NCBI RefSeq assembly: GCF_001905725.1
Contig: NZ_LIWB01000020.1
Span: 1 to 64,000 of the forward strand
Source of the DNA: Streptomyces sp. CB02400
Lineage (GTDB): Bacteria > Actinomycetota > Actinomycetes > Streptomycetales > Streptomycetaceae
Direction: 5' to 3'
DNA: 64,000 bases
Made by a program: the position numbers and the translations under genes. Positions within the stretch are counted from its first letter, which is position 1; every line of letters begins with the position of its first letter. This document shows, piece after piece, positions 1 to 9,149 of the stretch. Below the pieces are notes generated by a model. That model worked only from the letters and a program-made list of their open reading frames with translations, was not told the origin of the DNA and made no database searches.

Positions 1-18
1 ACAGATGAAAACGACCTC

Positions 19-230
19 TTAGATCGCGGTGAGTTCGAGCTGGCCCGATACGGCGCCGCTGTCCTGCGGGATGCGCAGTTCGACGGTGTCCACGGGGAAG
101 CCGCACTTGGGCAGGACGTTGCGGTTGACCAGGACACCGAGGAGGTCGCGGTGCGTCAGATTGCGGATGACCTTTGACCTTCTCGTACATGTCCGCCAGC
201 CGGTACTTGCGGGCGGTCACCGCCTGATCG
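19..230 (-). pseudogene. C-terminal remnant of a DUF1998-type helicase
   Basis: The minus strand from about 230 down to a TAA at 19-21 reads a helicase-like C-terminal tail. One frame carries RKYRLADMYEKV (about 182-225). After a one-base frame change near 176-180 it continues with VIRNLTHRDLLGVLVNRN and VLPKCGFPVDTVEL. The motif LPKxGFPVDxVEL is what I recall from DUF1998-containing superfamily 2 helicases, some of which are parts of DISARM-like defence loci. Only about 70 residues remain, there is a frameshift, and the 5' side abuts an unrelated plus-strand helicase remnant, so the gene is broken. The assignment is from motif memory only. Confidence 0.45.
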
Positions 231-231
231 C

Positions 232-945
232 GACACCCATCAGCGCATCTACGACCAGCAGGTCACCCTCGGCACCGTCGGCGTCAACATCCGGGGCTGC
301 TCGTCCAGACTCACCCTCAGCTACCGCACCACCAAGGAGATCCTCTCCCGGGCCATGCAGGTGGTGAACCTCACCGGCAAGGACTTCGCCTACGACGACC
401 TCGACGACAGCACCGACAACCTCGACGGGTACCGCTCCGACCTGCGCGGCCCCGTGCCCGACCTGGTCCCCTGCACGTCCTGGGACGACGAACTCGACCA
501 GCTCGCAACCACATTGACCGCCTGGCGCAAGGAGATCACGACGGGCAACGGCGGCACCGGCCCGCGCCGGGACCCGCGCGGCAGTATCGCCATGTGTGTC
601 ACGGAACGAGACATGGTCAGCCAAGTGATGTTCCATCTGGCCACCAAGGCGGGGATCACCGTCGCCAAACTCACCAAGGATGGTTCCAAGAGGGACGGCG
701 AGGTGTACGTCGGCACGATGCACCGCTTCAAGGGCCTCGAATACCAGAAACTGGCCATCGTCGGCGCCCGCGACGGTGTCATCCTCCGCACGGCGGTCAT
801 CGAGCGCTACCGCGCCACCGACCCGCGGCGCTGCGCCCGCGAGGAACTCAGGGCACGCTCACTGCTCTTCGTGGCCGCGACCCGCGCCCGCGACGCGCTC
901 CGCATCAGCTGGCACGACAGGCCGAGCCCGTACCTGCCGGTCTGA
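232..945 (+). pseudogene. 5'-truncated UvrD/Rep-type helicase, C-terminal half
   Basis: An open frame with no plausible upstream start begins at DTHQRIYD (232) and runs to TGA at 945. It contains SF1 helicase signatures in order: the D-T-H-Q-R-I-Y-D box, LTLSYRTTKEIL (motif IV region), GTMHRFKGLEYQ (motif V, about 714-750) and LLFVAATRARDAL (motif VI, about 867-900). The N-terminal Walker A half is absent; sequence to the left belongs to an opposite-strand gene. An internal ATG at 355 gives a 196-aa frame but would lack ATPase motifs. I read it as a deletion remnant, though part of it could still be expressed. Confidence 0.7.
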
Positions 946-967
946 GCAGCACCACGGCCTCGCGCGT

Positions 968-1004
968 GGGCCGCGTCCGACGGCGTACCGTACGGACGCG
1001 GCCC
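968..1004. terminator. 12-bp hairpin after the helicase remnant
   Basis: Perfect 12-bp inverted repeat (968-979 with 993-1004, 13-nt loop) followed by GTTTAC. It lies 22 bp downstream of the helicase stop and upstream of the convergent gene ending at 1124, so it could serve both. Confidence 0.65.
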
Positions 1005-1123
1005 GTTTACGAGGGGCTGAAGATGAGACGAGCATGGAACGGAATTTAGAGGCGTCCAGCACCGGCCTCCTCGTGCATCCTGCATCTCACGGTGTGCATC
1101 CCCTTGTGCGACGGCCACTCCAT

Positions 1124-1918
1124 TCAGGCTGAACGCCTACCCCGGCCGGATGGGCGATCCTTCTTCAGTCTGAGTTGGGGAAGCCAGCGCTCAGAACCGG
1201 GCAGCGGGAAGGTGAGTTCTTCGCGGGGCGCGGAGCGCGGGAACCAGGTGCGCGGTTCGGGGAGGCGGAGGGTGAGCTGTGAGACGGCCGCCATGGCGGG
1301 CGACGGTTCGCGCTCAAGGTAGTTGAGGATGAGAGGCATCCCTTCCGGACTCACTTGCGGGTTCCATGTACGGCAGGCGACCTGGCAGTACTCCCGGGCC
1401 TCGAACACCACGCCTTTGCACGTTCCCGGTTGCTCCCCATCCCTCATCCACAGGATGCGGTCGCCGGGCACGAGGCGCTCCCTGCCGATGAGCACTCCGT
1501 TGGCAACGCTCCCCGCAGCGTCGAGGTGAGGCACAGGATCGTCGTCCCCACCGACATCCCCATCGCTGAGACCGGCCGCCTCGTCCGGCACGCCCGCCGC
1601 GTAGATCTCCAACTGGTCGCCGTCGGCGTGGGACTGCCAGAGATCGAGCGGCTTCCATCCGCCGCCATCGAACAGCGACGGCCGGGCCAGCAACATGAAG
1701 ACTTCGCCCGCCTCAAGGGCGAGCACAACCCGGTCATGACCACCGATGGGATGAATCTTCCCGGCCTCCCAAGCGTCGTTGCCGTTCACCTCCAGCACAC
1801 ATTCGCGGACGGCCTCCACGGCGATGTCGACAGACACGTGGAAGAACTCCCGGCGTGGGTTGATCCTCCATTCCGCCGGACGATGATGAATGAGCTTCTC
1901 GACTTGGGACCAGCGCAT
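1124..1918 (-). CDS. Unrecognised protein, about 264 aa
   Basis: A coding frame I cannot assign to a family. The chosen start is ATG at 1918 (MRWSQVEKLIHH); the frame stays open to a GTG at 1990, which would add 24 residues. The protein is acidic in its first half and basic at the C-terminus (LKKDRPSGRGRRSA), with no signal peptide, membrane segment or known catalytic motif. A stretch around residues 120-150 is rich in Asp and Gly. It lies alone between a helicase remnant and the Wadjet operon and its composition is somewhat less GC-biased than the neighbours, as expected for accessory DNA. Confidence 0.5.
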   Translation of the reverse strand: MRWSQVEKLIHHRPAEWRINPRREFFHVSVDIAVEAVRECVLEVNGNDAWEAGKIHPIGGHDRVVLALEAGEVFMLLARPSLFDGGGWKPLDLWQSHADGDQLEIYAAGVPDEAAGLSDGDVGGDDDPVPHLDAAGSVANGVLIGRERLVPGDRILWMRDGEQPGTCKGVVFEAREYCQVACRTWNPQVSPEGMPLILNYLEREPSPAMAAVSQLTLRLPEPRTWFPRSAPREELTFPLPGSERWLPQLRLKKDRPSGRGRRSA

Positions 1919-1990
1919 GGTCAGCGCACGGAAGACCACCTCGAACGGCAGAGGTACGCCTTCATGGCTGGCTGGAGATCTTCGCCGCAC

Positions 1991-2308
1991 GCTCCTCTGG
2001 CAGCAACGTGGTGAGGCCGATCTTCACCATGTCAGGCAGCGCGGGATTCCGCATAACGCAGACAAAGCCGGTTTCATATGTGATCACATGCGTATTCTGG
2101 CGCTGTGCGGCAGAGTATGTTCACACTTTCATGCCTTTGTTGTGCAACCGAGGAACGAAAGTGGCAGTACATCGGGGATCCGGCCTCAGGCCTGATGCGG
2201 GGAAGATTCGCTTTCAGTATGAAGCGGGTTGGCCATCGGCGTCGTAGTGGGTGCTTACTGGCATCGTCAGTGAAACAGCCGCTCCGTTCGCCGTGCAGGC
2301 CCCTCCCT
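1991..2308. other. Intergenic region, lower GC
   Basis: About 318 bp with no convincing gene. It is clearly more AT-rich than the flanks, especially 2030-2280, and holds a 12-bp perfect palindrome at 2078-2089. It would contain the promoter of the minus-strand gene ending at 1124 and the 3' end of the Wadjet operon; I see no strong terminator hairpin. Confidence 0.5.
2078..2089. promoter_or_regulatory. Perfect 12-bp palindrome ATGTGATCACAT
   Basis: The palindrome is of the TGTGA/TCACA type used by CRP/FNR- and GntR-like regulators, but with no spacer. It sits about 160 bp upstream of the unknown gene's start at 1918. No matching regulator is nearby. Confidence 0.35.
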
Positions 2309-3607
2309 TCACCCAAGATCTTCAAGGAGCAGATCCAGCGCCGCCTCCTCGTGCAGGGAGATGCCCGACGCCTCCATGGCGGGCGCCAGTTCCGGGTCCC
2401 ACGCGGCCTCCACCGGCAGGCCGGTGAGGGGGAGTTGCGGAGTGCCGTGCAGTCGGGTGCGGGTCGCCAGGTGCTCGTAGTCGGGGGCGCGCATGCGCCA
2501 CGGGTCGGCCGCGTAGCGCCGGGTGACGCGGTTGGCGAGGGTGATGCCGGGCCAGTCGAAGTCGCCGTGGTAGACGAAGGTGCAGCCGGACGCCGCCAGG
2601 GCGTCGAGGAGGGTGAGGACGACCGTCGTCGCGCTGCCCGAGGTGCAGACCAGGGGTGCGGTGCGGGCGGTGTCGGCGGCGGCCTCGACCACGCGGGGGT
2701 TCTCGCAGACGTGGACCCGGGTGCCGGGTGGCAGCCGCAGGGTCAGCGTGCGTAGTTCGCGCAGGGTCAGGTGGGTTTCCCTGTGGTGGTCGGCGCGGTC
2801 GAGCAGGGCCGTCTCCTGCCAGGTGCCGCCGATGGGGCGCAGGCCGTAGGTGAGGACCGTGCTGGAGACCTCGTCCGGGGTGACCGAGGCGGTGCGCCAC
2901 AGGGCCCGGCGGGTGGGGGCGTCGGTGGGGAAGTCGGTGTCGTGTGCCAGGGCTATGCCTCGTAGGACCAGTCGGGACAGCAGGGTGCCGTCGTCCAGGC
3001 CGTGGGCGGAGCCGGTGGCGCGGGTGGCCAGTTCGCCGCGGCCCCAGGAGGCCGGGGCGGGGTGCGCGTCGCCGTCCGGGAAGAGGGTGGCCAGGGTGCG
3101 GATCGCCTGGGTGACGACCGTGGTCGCGGTGTGCGGGTCCTGGCGGGTGAGGGTGCCGCCGCGGCGTAGGTCCTCCAGCCATTGCTCCGCCCATGGCCGG
3201 TCCGACAGGGATGTGGATTCCAGCTCCGTCCGGGCCGTCGACCATACGCGGGCCCGTTCGGCCGTCGCAGCGTCGCGGATCGCCCTGCGGTCCGTCAGGG
3301 GTGGCCCCAGTTCCTCCAAGACTGCGGCCAGGCCCCGGCCGACCGCGCTGGCGCGCAGGCGGGCGTCCAGGTCGGGGAGGCCGATCGTGGCGGTGGGGCC
3401 GGTGACGGGTCTGGCCAGGAGGAGGGAGAGGGCCTCGCGTTCCGGTGCGTCCAGGTGCTGGAGTCTCATGGTTCCGGCCGGCTGGAGGCCGTTGCGTTCG
3501 AGGCGGGTGCGGGCCGCCGTCCAGAGGCGGGTGAGTCCCGGCCGCGTGAGGAAGGCGAGGGTCTCGGCGCCCAGGGAACCCTCGTCGGCGCGTCCGGGGC
3601 GGCTCAT
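2309..3607 (-). CDS. jetD: Wadjet type II subunit JetD (DUF2399, Toprim-like nuclease)
   Basis: About 432 aa; start ATG 3607 overlaps the jetC stop in an ATGA, so the genes are translationally coupled. JetD is the topoisomerase-VI/Toprim-like nuclease subunit of Wadjet, which cuts DNA after the JetABC SMC-like motor has extruded it. Near residue 360, in the C-terminal half, YHGDFDWPGITLANRV shows the Toprim DxD metal-binding pattern. The N-terminal part fits the DUF3322/TIGR02679 domain seen in this family. Last gene of the four-gene operon. The gene order JetA-B-C-D and the sizes match type II Wadjet (TIGR02677-02680 set), described as protection against plasmids. Family identity comes from motif and context recognition. 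Confidence 0.88.
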   Translation of the reverse strand: MSRPGRADEGSLGAETLAFLTRPGLTRLWTAARTRLERNGLQPAGTMRLQHLDAPEREALSLLLARPVTGPTATIGLPDLDARLRASAVGRGLAAVLEELGPPLTDRRAIRDAATAERARVWSTARTELESTSLSDRPWAEQWLEDLRRGGTLTRQDPHTATTVVTQAIRTLATLFPDGDAHPAPASWGRGELATRATGSAHGLDDGTLLSRLVLRGIALAHDTDFPTDAPTRRALWRTASVTPDEVSSTVLTYGLRPIGGTWQETALLDRADHHRETHLTLRELRTLTLRLPPGTRVHVCENPRVVEAAADTARTAPLVCTSGSATTVVLTLLDALAASGCTFVYHGDFDWPGITLANRVTRRYAADPWRMRAPDYEHLATRTRLHGTPQLPLTGLPVEAAWDPELAPAMEASGISLHEEAALDLLLEDLG

Positions 3608-6600
3608 ACCGGCATCAGCCTCCGCTGCCGTCCGTTCCACGTGTAGTGGAGCGTCGCCACGCCCCGTACGTGCGGGTCGCGCAGGCACTCGTAGATGTGC
3701 AGGGACGGCACGTCGGGCCAGTTGCCGATCAGGCGTTCGCTGGTGAGGACGAAGTCGAGGTCCAGGTCGACCAGGATGCGGCCGAGGCGGGCGTGCGTGG
3801 GCTCGTCGACCTTGGCGAAGGCGTCGTCGAGGAGGATGAGGCGGGGGGTGTGCGGGGCGGCGTCGGCGAGGCCGGTGAAGTGCGCCGCCGCCGCGGCGAA
3901 GAGGACCAGGTAGGACAGGACCCGCTGTTCGCCCTGGCTCAGGCCGGTGCGGCCGGAGAGTTTGCGGCGGCTGCCCGGTGCCGCGTCGTCCACCACCCAG
4001 GGGGTGAAGGTGAACCAGTCCCGGTAGTCCAGGGCGGCCCGCAGGTGCGCCGCGTATCCGGCGGCCGGGTCGGCGCGGCGGGCGTCCTCGATACGGCGCT
4101 GGAGGACCTCGCGGAGCTGCTCGGACTGCTCGCGGGTGCGCAGGCCCGAGGGGCTGCGCAGGAGGTCGACGGCCGCCTTGACGTCCGCCTCCACGCCGTC
4201 GGCCAGTTTCCAGTCGAGGGTGACGCCCAGGCCGTGTGACGTGCGGACCGTGGCGAGGGTGGTGTTGAGGGCGGAGACCAGGGCTCCCGCGGCCAGGACC
4301 TGTGCGGACAGGTGGTCGCCCAGCTCCCCGGTCAGGAAGCGCTGGAAGACCTCGCGTTCGCGCTCCGTCAGACGCTCGCGCGCCTCGGCGGCCTCGGCCG
4401 CGATGCGTTCGCCGACCTCGGCGATGTCCCGCGGGCCCTGGTCGTCGACGAGCCGGCACAGCTTGATGCCGTCGTTCTCCTCGATGGTCGCGTCGTAGCC
4501 GCCGGAGAGCTGGTCGCGCAGTTCGGTGTGGCGGTTGAGGAGGGTGGTGTCGGAGATGTCGTGGCGTTCGGCGTCCAGGCCGCGGCGTACGGCGTCGGTC
4601 AGCAGGCCCAGTGCCGTGATGCGCTCCCGCACGCCCTGGTGGACGGGGTCCGGGGACTTCAGGGCCGCTCCCCCGTCCGCGTTGGTGTCGAGGCCCGCTC
4701 CCTTCAGTACGCCCGGCAGCGCGAGGGCCGCGCGCAGTCTCCTGCCGCGGGCCAGCACCTCGGTCTCCTGCGCGGCGAGTGCCTCGTGCCGCTTCCGCTC
4801 GTCCTCCTCGGCCCGTACGCGCAGGTCGTGCACGTCGCTCCGGTCCCTCCGCGCGGGCGGCAGTTGGCGTCCCACCGCGTCCAGGCGACGCTTCGCGTCG
4901 GCCTCCCGGGCGAGGATCTCCTGCTCCGTGGCGCCGAGGGCCTCCTCCAGGGCCCGGACGGTGCGGCGGGCGGCCTCCAGGCGGCCGAGGGGCTCGGCGT
5001 AGTCCGCCTCGGCCTCCCGGCGGGCCGAGGCGGCGCGCTCGTAGTCGGTGCGGCTGCCGCGGTGGTTCTCGGCCGTGGACAGGACCGCGCGGATCCGCCG
5101 CCGTAGTTGCCGCGTGCCCTGTCCGAGGCGGTCGAGGGCCAGGCGGACCGTTTCGAGTGCGGCCGGGTCCGTCGGGAGGCCCTGGGCGTTCGCCGTCGCC
5201 TCGGTCTCGCGCCGGGCGGCGACCGCGCGGGCACGCGCCTGGTGTGCCTCACGGGCGGCCGTGGACGCCTGCGCGGCGAGGGATCCGGCGGCGCGTTCGG
5301 CCTCGGTGGTACGGGCCCACGCGTCCGTCAGTCCACGGGCCGAGGGCGGTCGGCGCAGGGTGTGGTCCACCTGGTCGCGGTGGTCGGTGAGGATACGCAG
5401 GGCGTGCCGGCGCTCCTCCAGCTCGCCTTCCACGTCGCTCAGCCTGCGGTCGATGTCCGCCAGGGCGCGGCGGCGGGTCTCCGCGCGCACCTCCGCGCCC
5501 ACGTACTCGGCGGTCCGCTTGGCGTGGCGGCCTCGGGCGACGCCGAGCCGCCAGGAGCCGTCGGTGCCGATCGCGGTGTGCGGTCCGGTCTCCGCGTCGG
5601 CGGCCGTGTCGGTACCGGTGACGGGGACTCCGGCCTCGGCGAGGGCCACCGTCTCCAGCAGGCGTCGTACCTGCTCCGCCGTCACCCCGCTGTCCGGTGC
5701 GGCGACGGGCCGCAGCACCTGGGTGAGTGTCGGCCCGGGCGCGGGTGTTCCGGGGACCAGGAGGGTGTCCCGCGTGGCCGGGTCGAAGGCCGTGCCGTCG
5801 GCGTGTACCCAGGCATCGAGCAGACCGCTCGCCTCCAGCGCGGCTTCCAGCCCTGCCCGCGCGTCCGGTTCCAGGTCGGGGGCGAAGTCCACCAGGCGGT
5901 ACAGGGGTGCTCCGGTGCCGGGCGTGCGGGGCGCCGTGCGGTGGGGCTGGGGTGCGGGTTCGGGGTCGGTGCGGCGCTCCCATTGCTCGCGCCGGTGCCG
6001 TAGATCGTTCCGTTCCGCCTCCTGTGCGCGGACGGTCAGGGCGAGGGCGTCGCGTTCCTCGGCCAGGTCCGCCAGCCAGGGGTCGACGGCGGACCTGGCG
6101 GTGTCGGCCACCTCGTCGGGGGCGTGGGCGGGCAGCGGGCCGTCGGCCGGGTCGTGTGCGAGGAGGGCGAGTACGTCGTCCAGGGGCAGCCCGGTGAGTT
6201 CGCGCAGGCGCCCGGTCCACGTTCCGGCCGCGTCCGCGTACGTCTCCGACTCGCGCACGGTTTCCTGCCGGCGCTCTCCGGTCCGGGTGCGCGCGTGCTC
6301 CACCTGTTCTTCCAGGCGCTCCCGGGTGGCGTCGGCCTCGTCCGCCTCCCGGTGGGCCGCGTCCGACCGCTCGATGAGGGCGCCCAGTTCGGTGACGAAG
6401 CGGACCCGGTTCCTGATCAGCGGCTGCGCGGCGTCGAGCCGGGTGTCCCAGTCGTGCAGCGCGGTCGTGCAGAGTTCGGTGTCGACCGCCAGCACTTCGC
6501 TGTGCCGGACCAGGTGGAAGTCGCCTCCCGGGGCTGTCAGTTCCGCCGTGGTGGCGGGTGCGACCGGTGCGACGGGGGTCGCCATGGGCTCGCCCAGGTG

Positions 6601-7815
6601 CGCGGGGTCCACTCCGGACCGCTCGGCCTCTCGTACCGACTCGGCGTGTACGGTGCTCAGTTCCACCAGCTCTTCGCCGAGCCGCCCGGTCTCGCCGGTG
6701 AGGCGCCGGCCTGCTTCCTCCTCGCCCAGGTGCGCCTGGCGGACGGCCTTGAAGGCGGTGTCGGCCGCGCTGTGCAGGGCGGTGACGGTGTCGCGTTTCT
6801 CCCCGAGTTCCCGCAGGCTGCGGTATCCGGCACTGGCGTGCAGCGCGGCCAGGTCCGTCCCGGCCGCGGCCGACTCGCCTTCGAGGGTCTCGATGCGGGC
6901 GTCGAGTTCCCGCTCGCGCTCGCGGAGTTCCGCCGCCCTGCGCACCGCGTCGGTGGCGGACCCGTGGTACTCCGTCAGCCGCTCCAGGTCACCGCTCACC
7001 TGGTCGGTGCGGCGGCGCAGGGAGCCGTGCAGGTAGCCGCGGTAGCCGGTGAGGAAGGTGCTCAGTGCCTGGTCGGTGCGTTCGAGGCGTCCGAGGTAGG
7101 CCCGGACGGAGTCGAGGTCGTCCAGGCTGCGGGCCACCTTCTCCACGACCTCGTCGTCGAGGGCGGGCAGGGTCTCGGCGAGGACCTGGACCAGTCCGCC
7201 GGAGTCGATGCGGTCGCCGATGGTGGGACGGCGCAGCCGGTGCAGCAGGTGGAGCAGGTTGCGGTAGCGCGCCGGGTCGGTGAGGCCGAACAGGTCGCGG
7301 GCGACCCTGGCCCGGTGTTCGACGGCGCGGTCGGTGACGTTCTCCGGGCCGACCAGTGTCTTCAGCCGGTCGACGGGGAGGGGGTGGCCGGCGGGGGCGA
7401 GGTCGAGGTCCTCGCCGACGCGCAGGCGTGTGGTGAAGAAGAAGGGCTTCGCCGTCCTGGTCGACCGGGACGCCCGGATGGCGGCGCCGACGGTCAGGTG
7501 CTGATCGTTCCCCTCCTCGTCCGTCCGCGCGAATTCCAGCCAGAGGTAGCCCAGCCGGTTGGTCTGGGTGAAGCCGTCGAGCATCAGCCAGGTCAGGGTG
7601 GTGCGCCCGGTTCCCGTGGCGTCCAGCGCGCGGGCGTCGCCGTCGAGGAGGTAGGGCAGCAGCATCTCCAGGGCCTTGGACTTGCCCGCGCCGTTCTTGC
7701 CGCGCAGCAGCATGCGGCCCTCGCCGAAGGTGAACTCCTGGTGGTCGTACTGCCAGACGTTCCGGATGCCCGCGCGGTGCAGTCGGTAGCGGTGCGGGGA
7801 CGGCGGGCGGTTCAT
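3604..7815 (-). CDS. jetC: Wadjet type II SMC-like ATPase JetC (TIGR02680)
   Basis: 1403-aa SMC/SbcC-like ATPase, the DNA-translocating or loop-extruding motor of Wadjet. The frame is open further upstream, but the start ATG at 7815 (MNRPPSPHRYRLHRAG) overlaps the jetB stop as ATGA and is followed at once by the ABC-type N-terminal half. Walker A is RGKNGAGKSKALEML at about residues 38-52. The long middle is Glu/Arg/Ala-rich coiled coil. The C-terminal half has a signature-like LSQGEQRVLSYL and Walker B LILLDDAFAKVDE. A hinge-like region falls near the centre. It would act in the cytoplasm with JetA (kleisin-like) and JetB. All ATPase motifs look intact. Confidence 0.9.
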   Translation of the reverse strand: MNRPPSPHRYRLHRAGIRNVWQYDHQEFTFGEGRMLLRGKNGAGKSKALEMLLPYLLDGDARALDATGTGRTTLTWLMLDGFTQTNRLGYLWLEFARTDEEGNDQHLTVGAAIRASRSTRTAKPFFFTTRLRVGEDLDLAPAGHPLPVDRLKTLVGPENVTDRAVEHRARVARDLFGLTDPARYRNLLHLLHRLRRPTIGDRIDSGGLVQVLAETLPALDDEVVEKVARSLDDLDSVRAYLGRLERTDQALSTFLTGYRGYLHGSLRRRTDQVSGDLERLTEYHGSATDAVRRAAELRERERELDARIETLEGESAAAGTDLAALHASAGYRSLRELGEKRDTVTALHSAADTAFKAVRQAHLGEEEAGRRLTGETGRLGEELVELSTVHAESVREAERSGVDPAHLGEPMATPVAPVAPATTAELTAPGGDFHLVRHSEVLAVDTELCTTALHDWDTRLDAAQPLIRNRVRFVTELGALIERSDAAHREADEADATRERLEEQVEHARTRTGERRQETVRESETYADAAGTWTGRLRELTGLPLDDVLALLAHDPADGPLPAHAPDEVADTARSAVDPWLADLAEERDALALTVRAQEAERNDLRHRREQWERRTDPEPAPQPHRTAPRTPGTGAPLYRLVDFAPDLEPDARAGLEAALEASGLLDAWVHADGTAFDPATRDTLLVPGTPAPGPTLTQVLRPVAAPDSGVTAEQVRRLLETVALAEAGVPVTGTDTAADAETGPHTAIGTDGSWRLGVARGRHAKRTAEYVGAEVRAETRRRALADIDRRLSDVEGELEERRHALRILTDHRDQVDHTLRRPPSARGLTDAWARTTEAERAAGSLAAQASTAAREAHQARARAVAARRETEATANAQGLPTDPAALETVRLALDRLGQGTRQLRRRIRAVLSTAENHRGSRTDYERAASARREAEADYAEPLGRLEAARRTVRALEEALGATEQEILAREADAKRRLDAVGRQLPPARRDRSDVHDLRVRAEEDERKRHEALAAQETEVLARGRRLRAALALPGVLKGAGLDTNADGGAALKSPDPVHQGVRERITALGLLTDAVRRGLDAERHDISDTTLLNRHTELRDQLSGGYDATIEENDGIKLCRLVDDQGPRDIAEVGERIAAEAAEARERLTEREREVFQRFLTGELGDHLSAQVLAAGALVSALNTTLATVRTSHGLGVTLDWKLADGVEADVKAAVDLLRSPSGLRTREQSEQLREVLQRRIEDARRADPAAGYAAHLRAALDYRDWFTFTPWVVDDAAPGSRRKLSGRTGLSQGEQRVLSYLVLFAAAAAHFTGLADAAPHTPRLILLDDAFAKVDEPTHARLGRILVDLDLDFVLTSERLIGNWPDVPSLHIYECLRDPHVRGVATLHYTWNGRQRRLMPV

Positions 7816-9149
7816 CGGGGCGGCTCCTCGGCAGGGTCGTCCGTTGACGACTGGGTGGTACGTGGTCCGACGGCCACCGTGGTGGCGTAGCGGGCGGCCG
7901 CGGCGAGCAGGATCCAGCCGCCGGCGGCGCGGTCCTGGCCGCGTGCGCCCGAGACGTCGGTGACGGAGCGGCCGTCGGCCGCCGTCTCGTCGTATCCCTC
8001 GGGCACACCGTGGCCGTCCGCGCGGACGGGTCCTGCGGGCGCCATCAGGCGCATCCGGACGAGTCGGTCGAGCACGGCGGCGAGGAATCCGTCCCGGTCC
8101 TCCAGGTGGCCGCGCTGCCAGGTGCCGCGCCTGCCGTACTCCTCGATCAGTTCGTCGAGCAGGCCGGGCAGCAGTCCGTCCGGGACGGGTACGCCGATGA
8201 CCAGTCGTCCGCCGACCGCCGGATGGCCGGGGTCCTCGGGGCGCAGCCGCTCGACCAGCCGTTCCACGAGGAGCAGCGCGGCCTGGGCGACCGTGCCGGT
8301 GCCCGGGAGGTGGAGGTCGGTGAGGTCGTCGTCCGTGTCGATCAGGGCGATGCCCTCGGCGCGGATCTCGGCCTCCAGACCGAGCAGTTCGGAGAAGGCC
8401 TGCGCCTCGCGCCGCTGCCGGGTGCGCAGCCACTCGCGCTCGGCGTCGGTGAGGTCGTCGAGGTGGACGACGGGGGTTTCGACGAGGCGCCGGCGGACGT
8501 ACGTACGGGGTCCTCCGAAGCCGGGGTCGGCGGCCCGGCGGACGAGGTCCGCGCCGTCGCGGCTCTGGGCGAGCGGGCCGGCGACGACGGCTCGCGCGAT
8601 GTCGCGGTCCACGGTGAGCAGCGCCTCCCCGGCCCGCTCCTCGGCGACGGCCGTCACCTGGCCCTCGGTCTCCACCAGGACGCCCCAGTCGACGAGTTGC
8701 CGCAGGGCGGCCGCGAGGGTGCGTCGCTCGGCCTGCCGCCCGGTGTCGGTGATCTCGATTCCGGCGTCGACGGCCGCGGCGCGCAGGTCGGCGACGAGCT
8801 GGGAGAGCAGGAGCTGTTCCGGGGCGGTGACGAGGACGGACAGGGCGAGGGCCAGGTAGGCGTACGTCCGTGGGGTGAACGGTGTTCCGGTCGACGGCCG
8901 TTCCAGGCGGTGACCCGAACCCGGGCCGAGGCCCGCCTTGAACAGCCGGGCGTAGGAGGCCTCGACCAGCAGGCGGTAGCCGAACACCTGCTGGAAGCGC
9001 TGGGCGAGCCAGTCGGCGTGGCGGCGGATCAGGGGGAACGTGTCGCTGTGCGGTCCGGTGCTGGTGACCAGGGGGTGGGCCAGCAGGAGCCGGGCGGCGG
9101 TGCGGCGCTCGGCCGCGAGGGCGACGTCGTGGGCGGAGGGCAGGGGCAT
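7812..9149 (-). CDS. jetB: Wadjet type II subunit JetB (DUF2398/TIGR02678)
   Basis: 445 aa, ATG at 9149 (MPLPSAHDVALAAERR), overlapping the jetA stop by one base (TGATG). JetB is the MksE-like winged-helix subunit that pairs with the kleisin JetA and the SMC-like JetC. Features include an N-terminal region HADWLAQRFQQVFGYRLLVE, typical of TIGR02678, a winged-helix-like segment around ALRQLVDWGVLVETEGQV, and a C-terminal segment about 90 residues long that ends in a charged tail. No membrane segments. Overlaps of 1 to 4 bases on both sides imply one polycistronic mRNA with coupled translation. Confidence 0.87.
   Translation of the reverse strand: MPLPSAHDVALAAERRTAARLLLAHPLVTSTGPHSDTFPLIRRHADWLAQRFQQVFGYRLLVEASYARLFKAGLGPGSGHRLERPSTGTPFTPRTYAYLALALSVLVTAPEQLLLSQLVADLRAAAVDAGIEITDTGRQAERRTLAAALRQLVDWGVLVETEGQVTAVAEERAGEALLTVDRDIARAVVAGPLAQSRDGADLVRRAADPGFGGPRTYVRRRLVETPVVHLDDLTDAEREWLRTRQRREAQAFSELLGLEAEIRAEGIALIDTDDDLTDLHLPGTGTVAQAALLLVERLVERLRPEDPGHPAVGGRLVIGVPVPDGLLPGLLDELIEEYGRRGTWQRGHLEDRDGFLAAVLDRLVRMRLMAPAGPVRADGHGVPEGYDETAADGRSVTDVSGARGQDRAAGGWILLAAAARYATTVAVGPRTTQSSTDDPAEEPPR

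Noticed and set aside
1..945. A DISARM system at the left edge
   Set aside because: Only a DUF1998-like tail is left; no methylase, PLD or intact helicase is present, so a defence system cannot be claimed.
5048..7890. Long plus-strand frames over jetC
   Set aside because: Low-complexity Arg/Ser/Gly-rich shadow translations opposite a gene with full SMC-type motifs.
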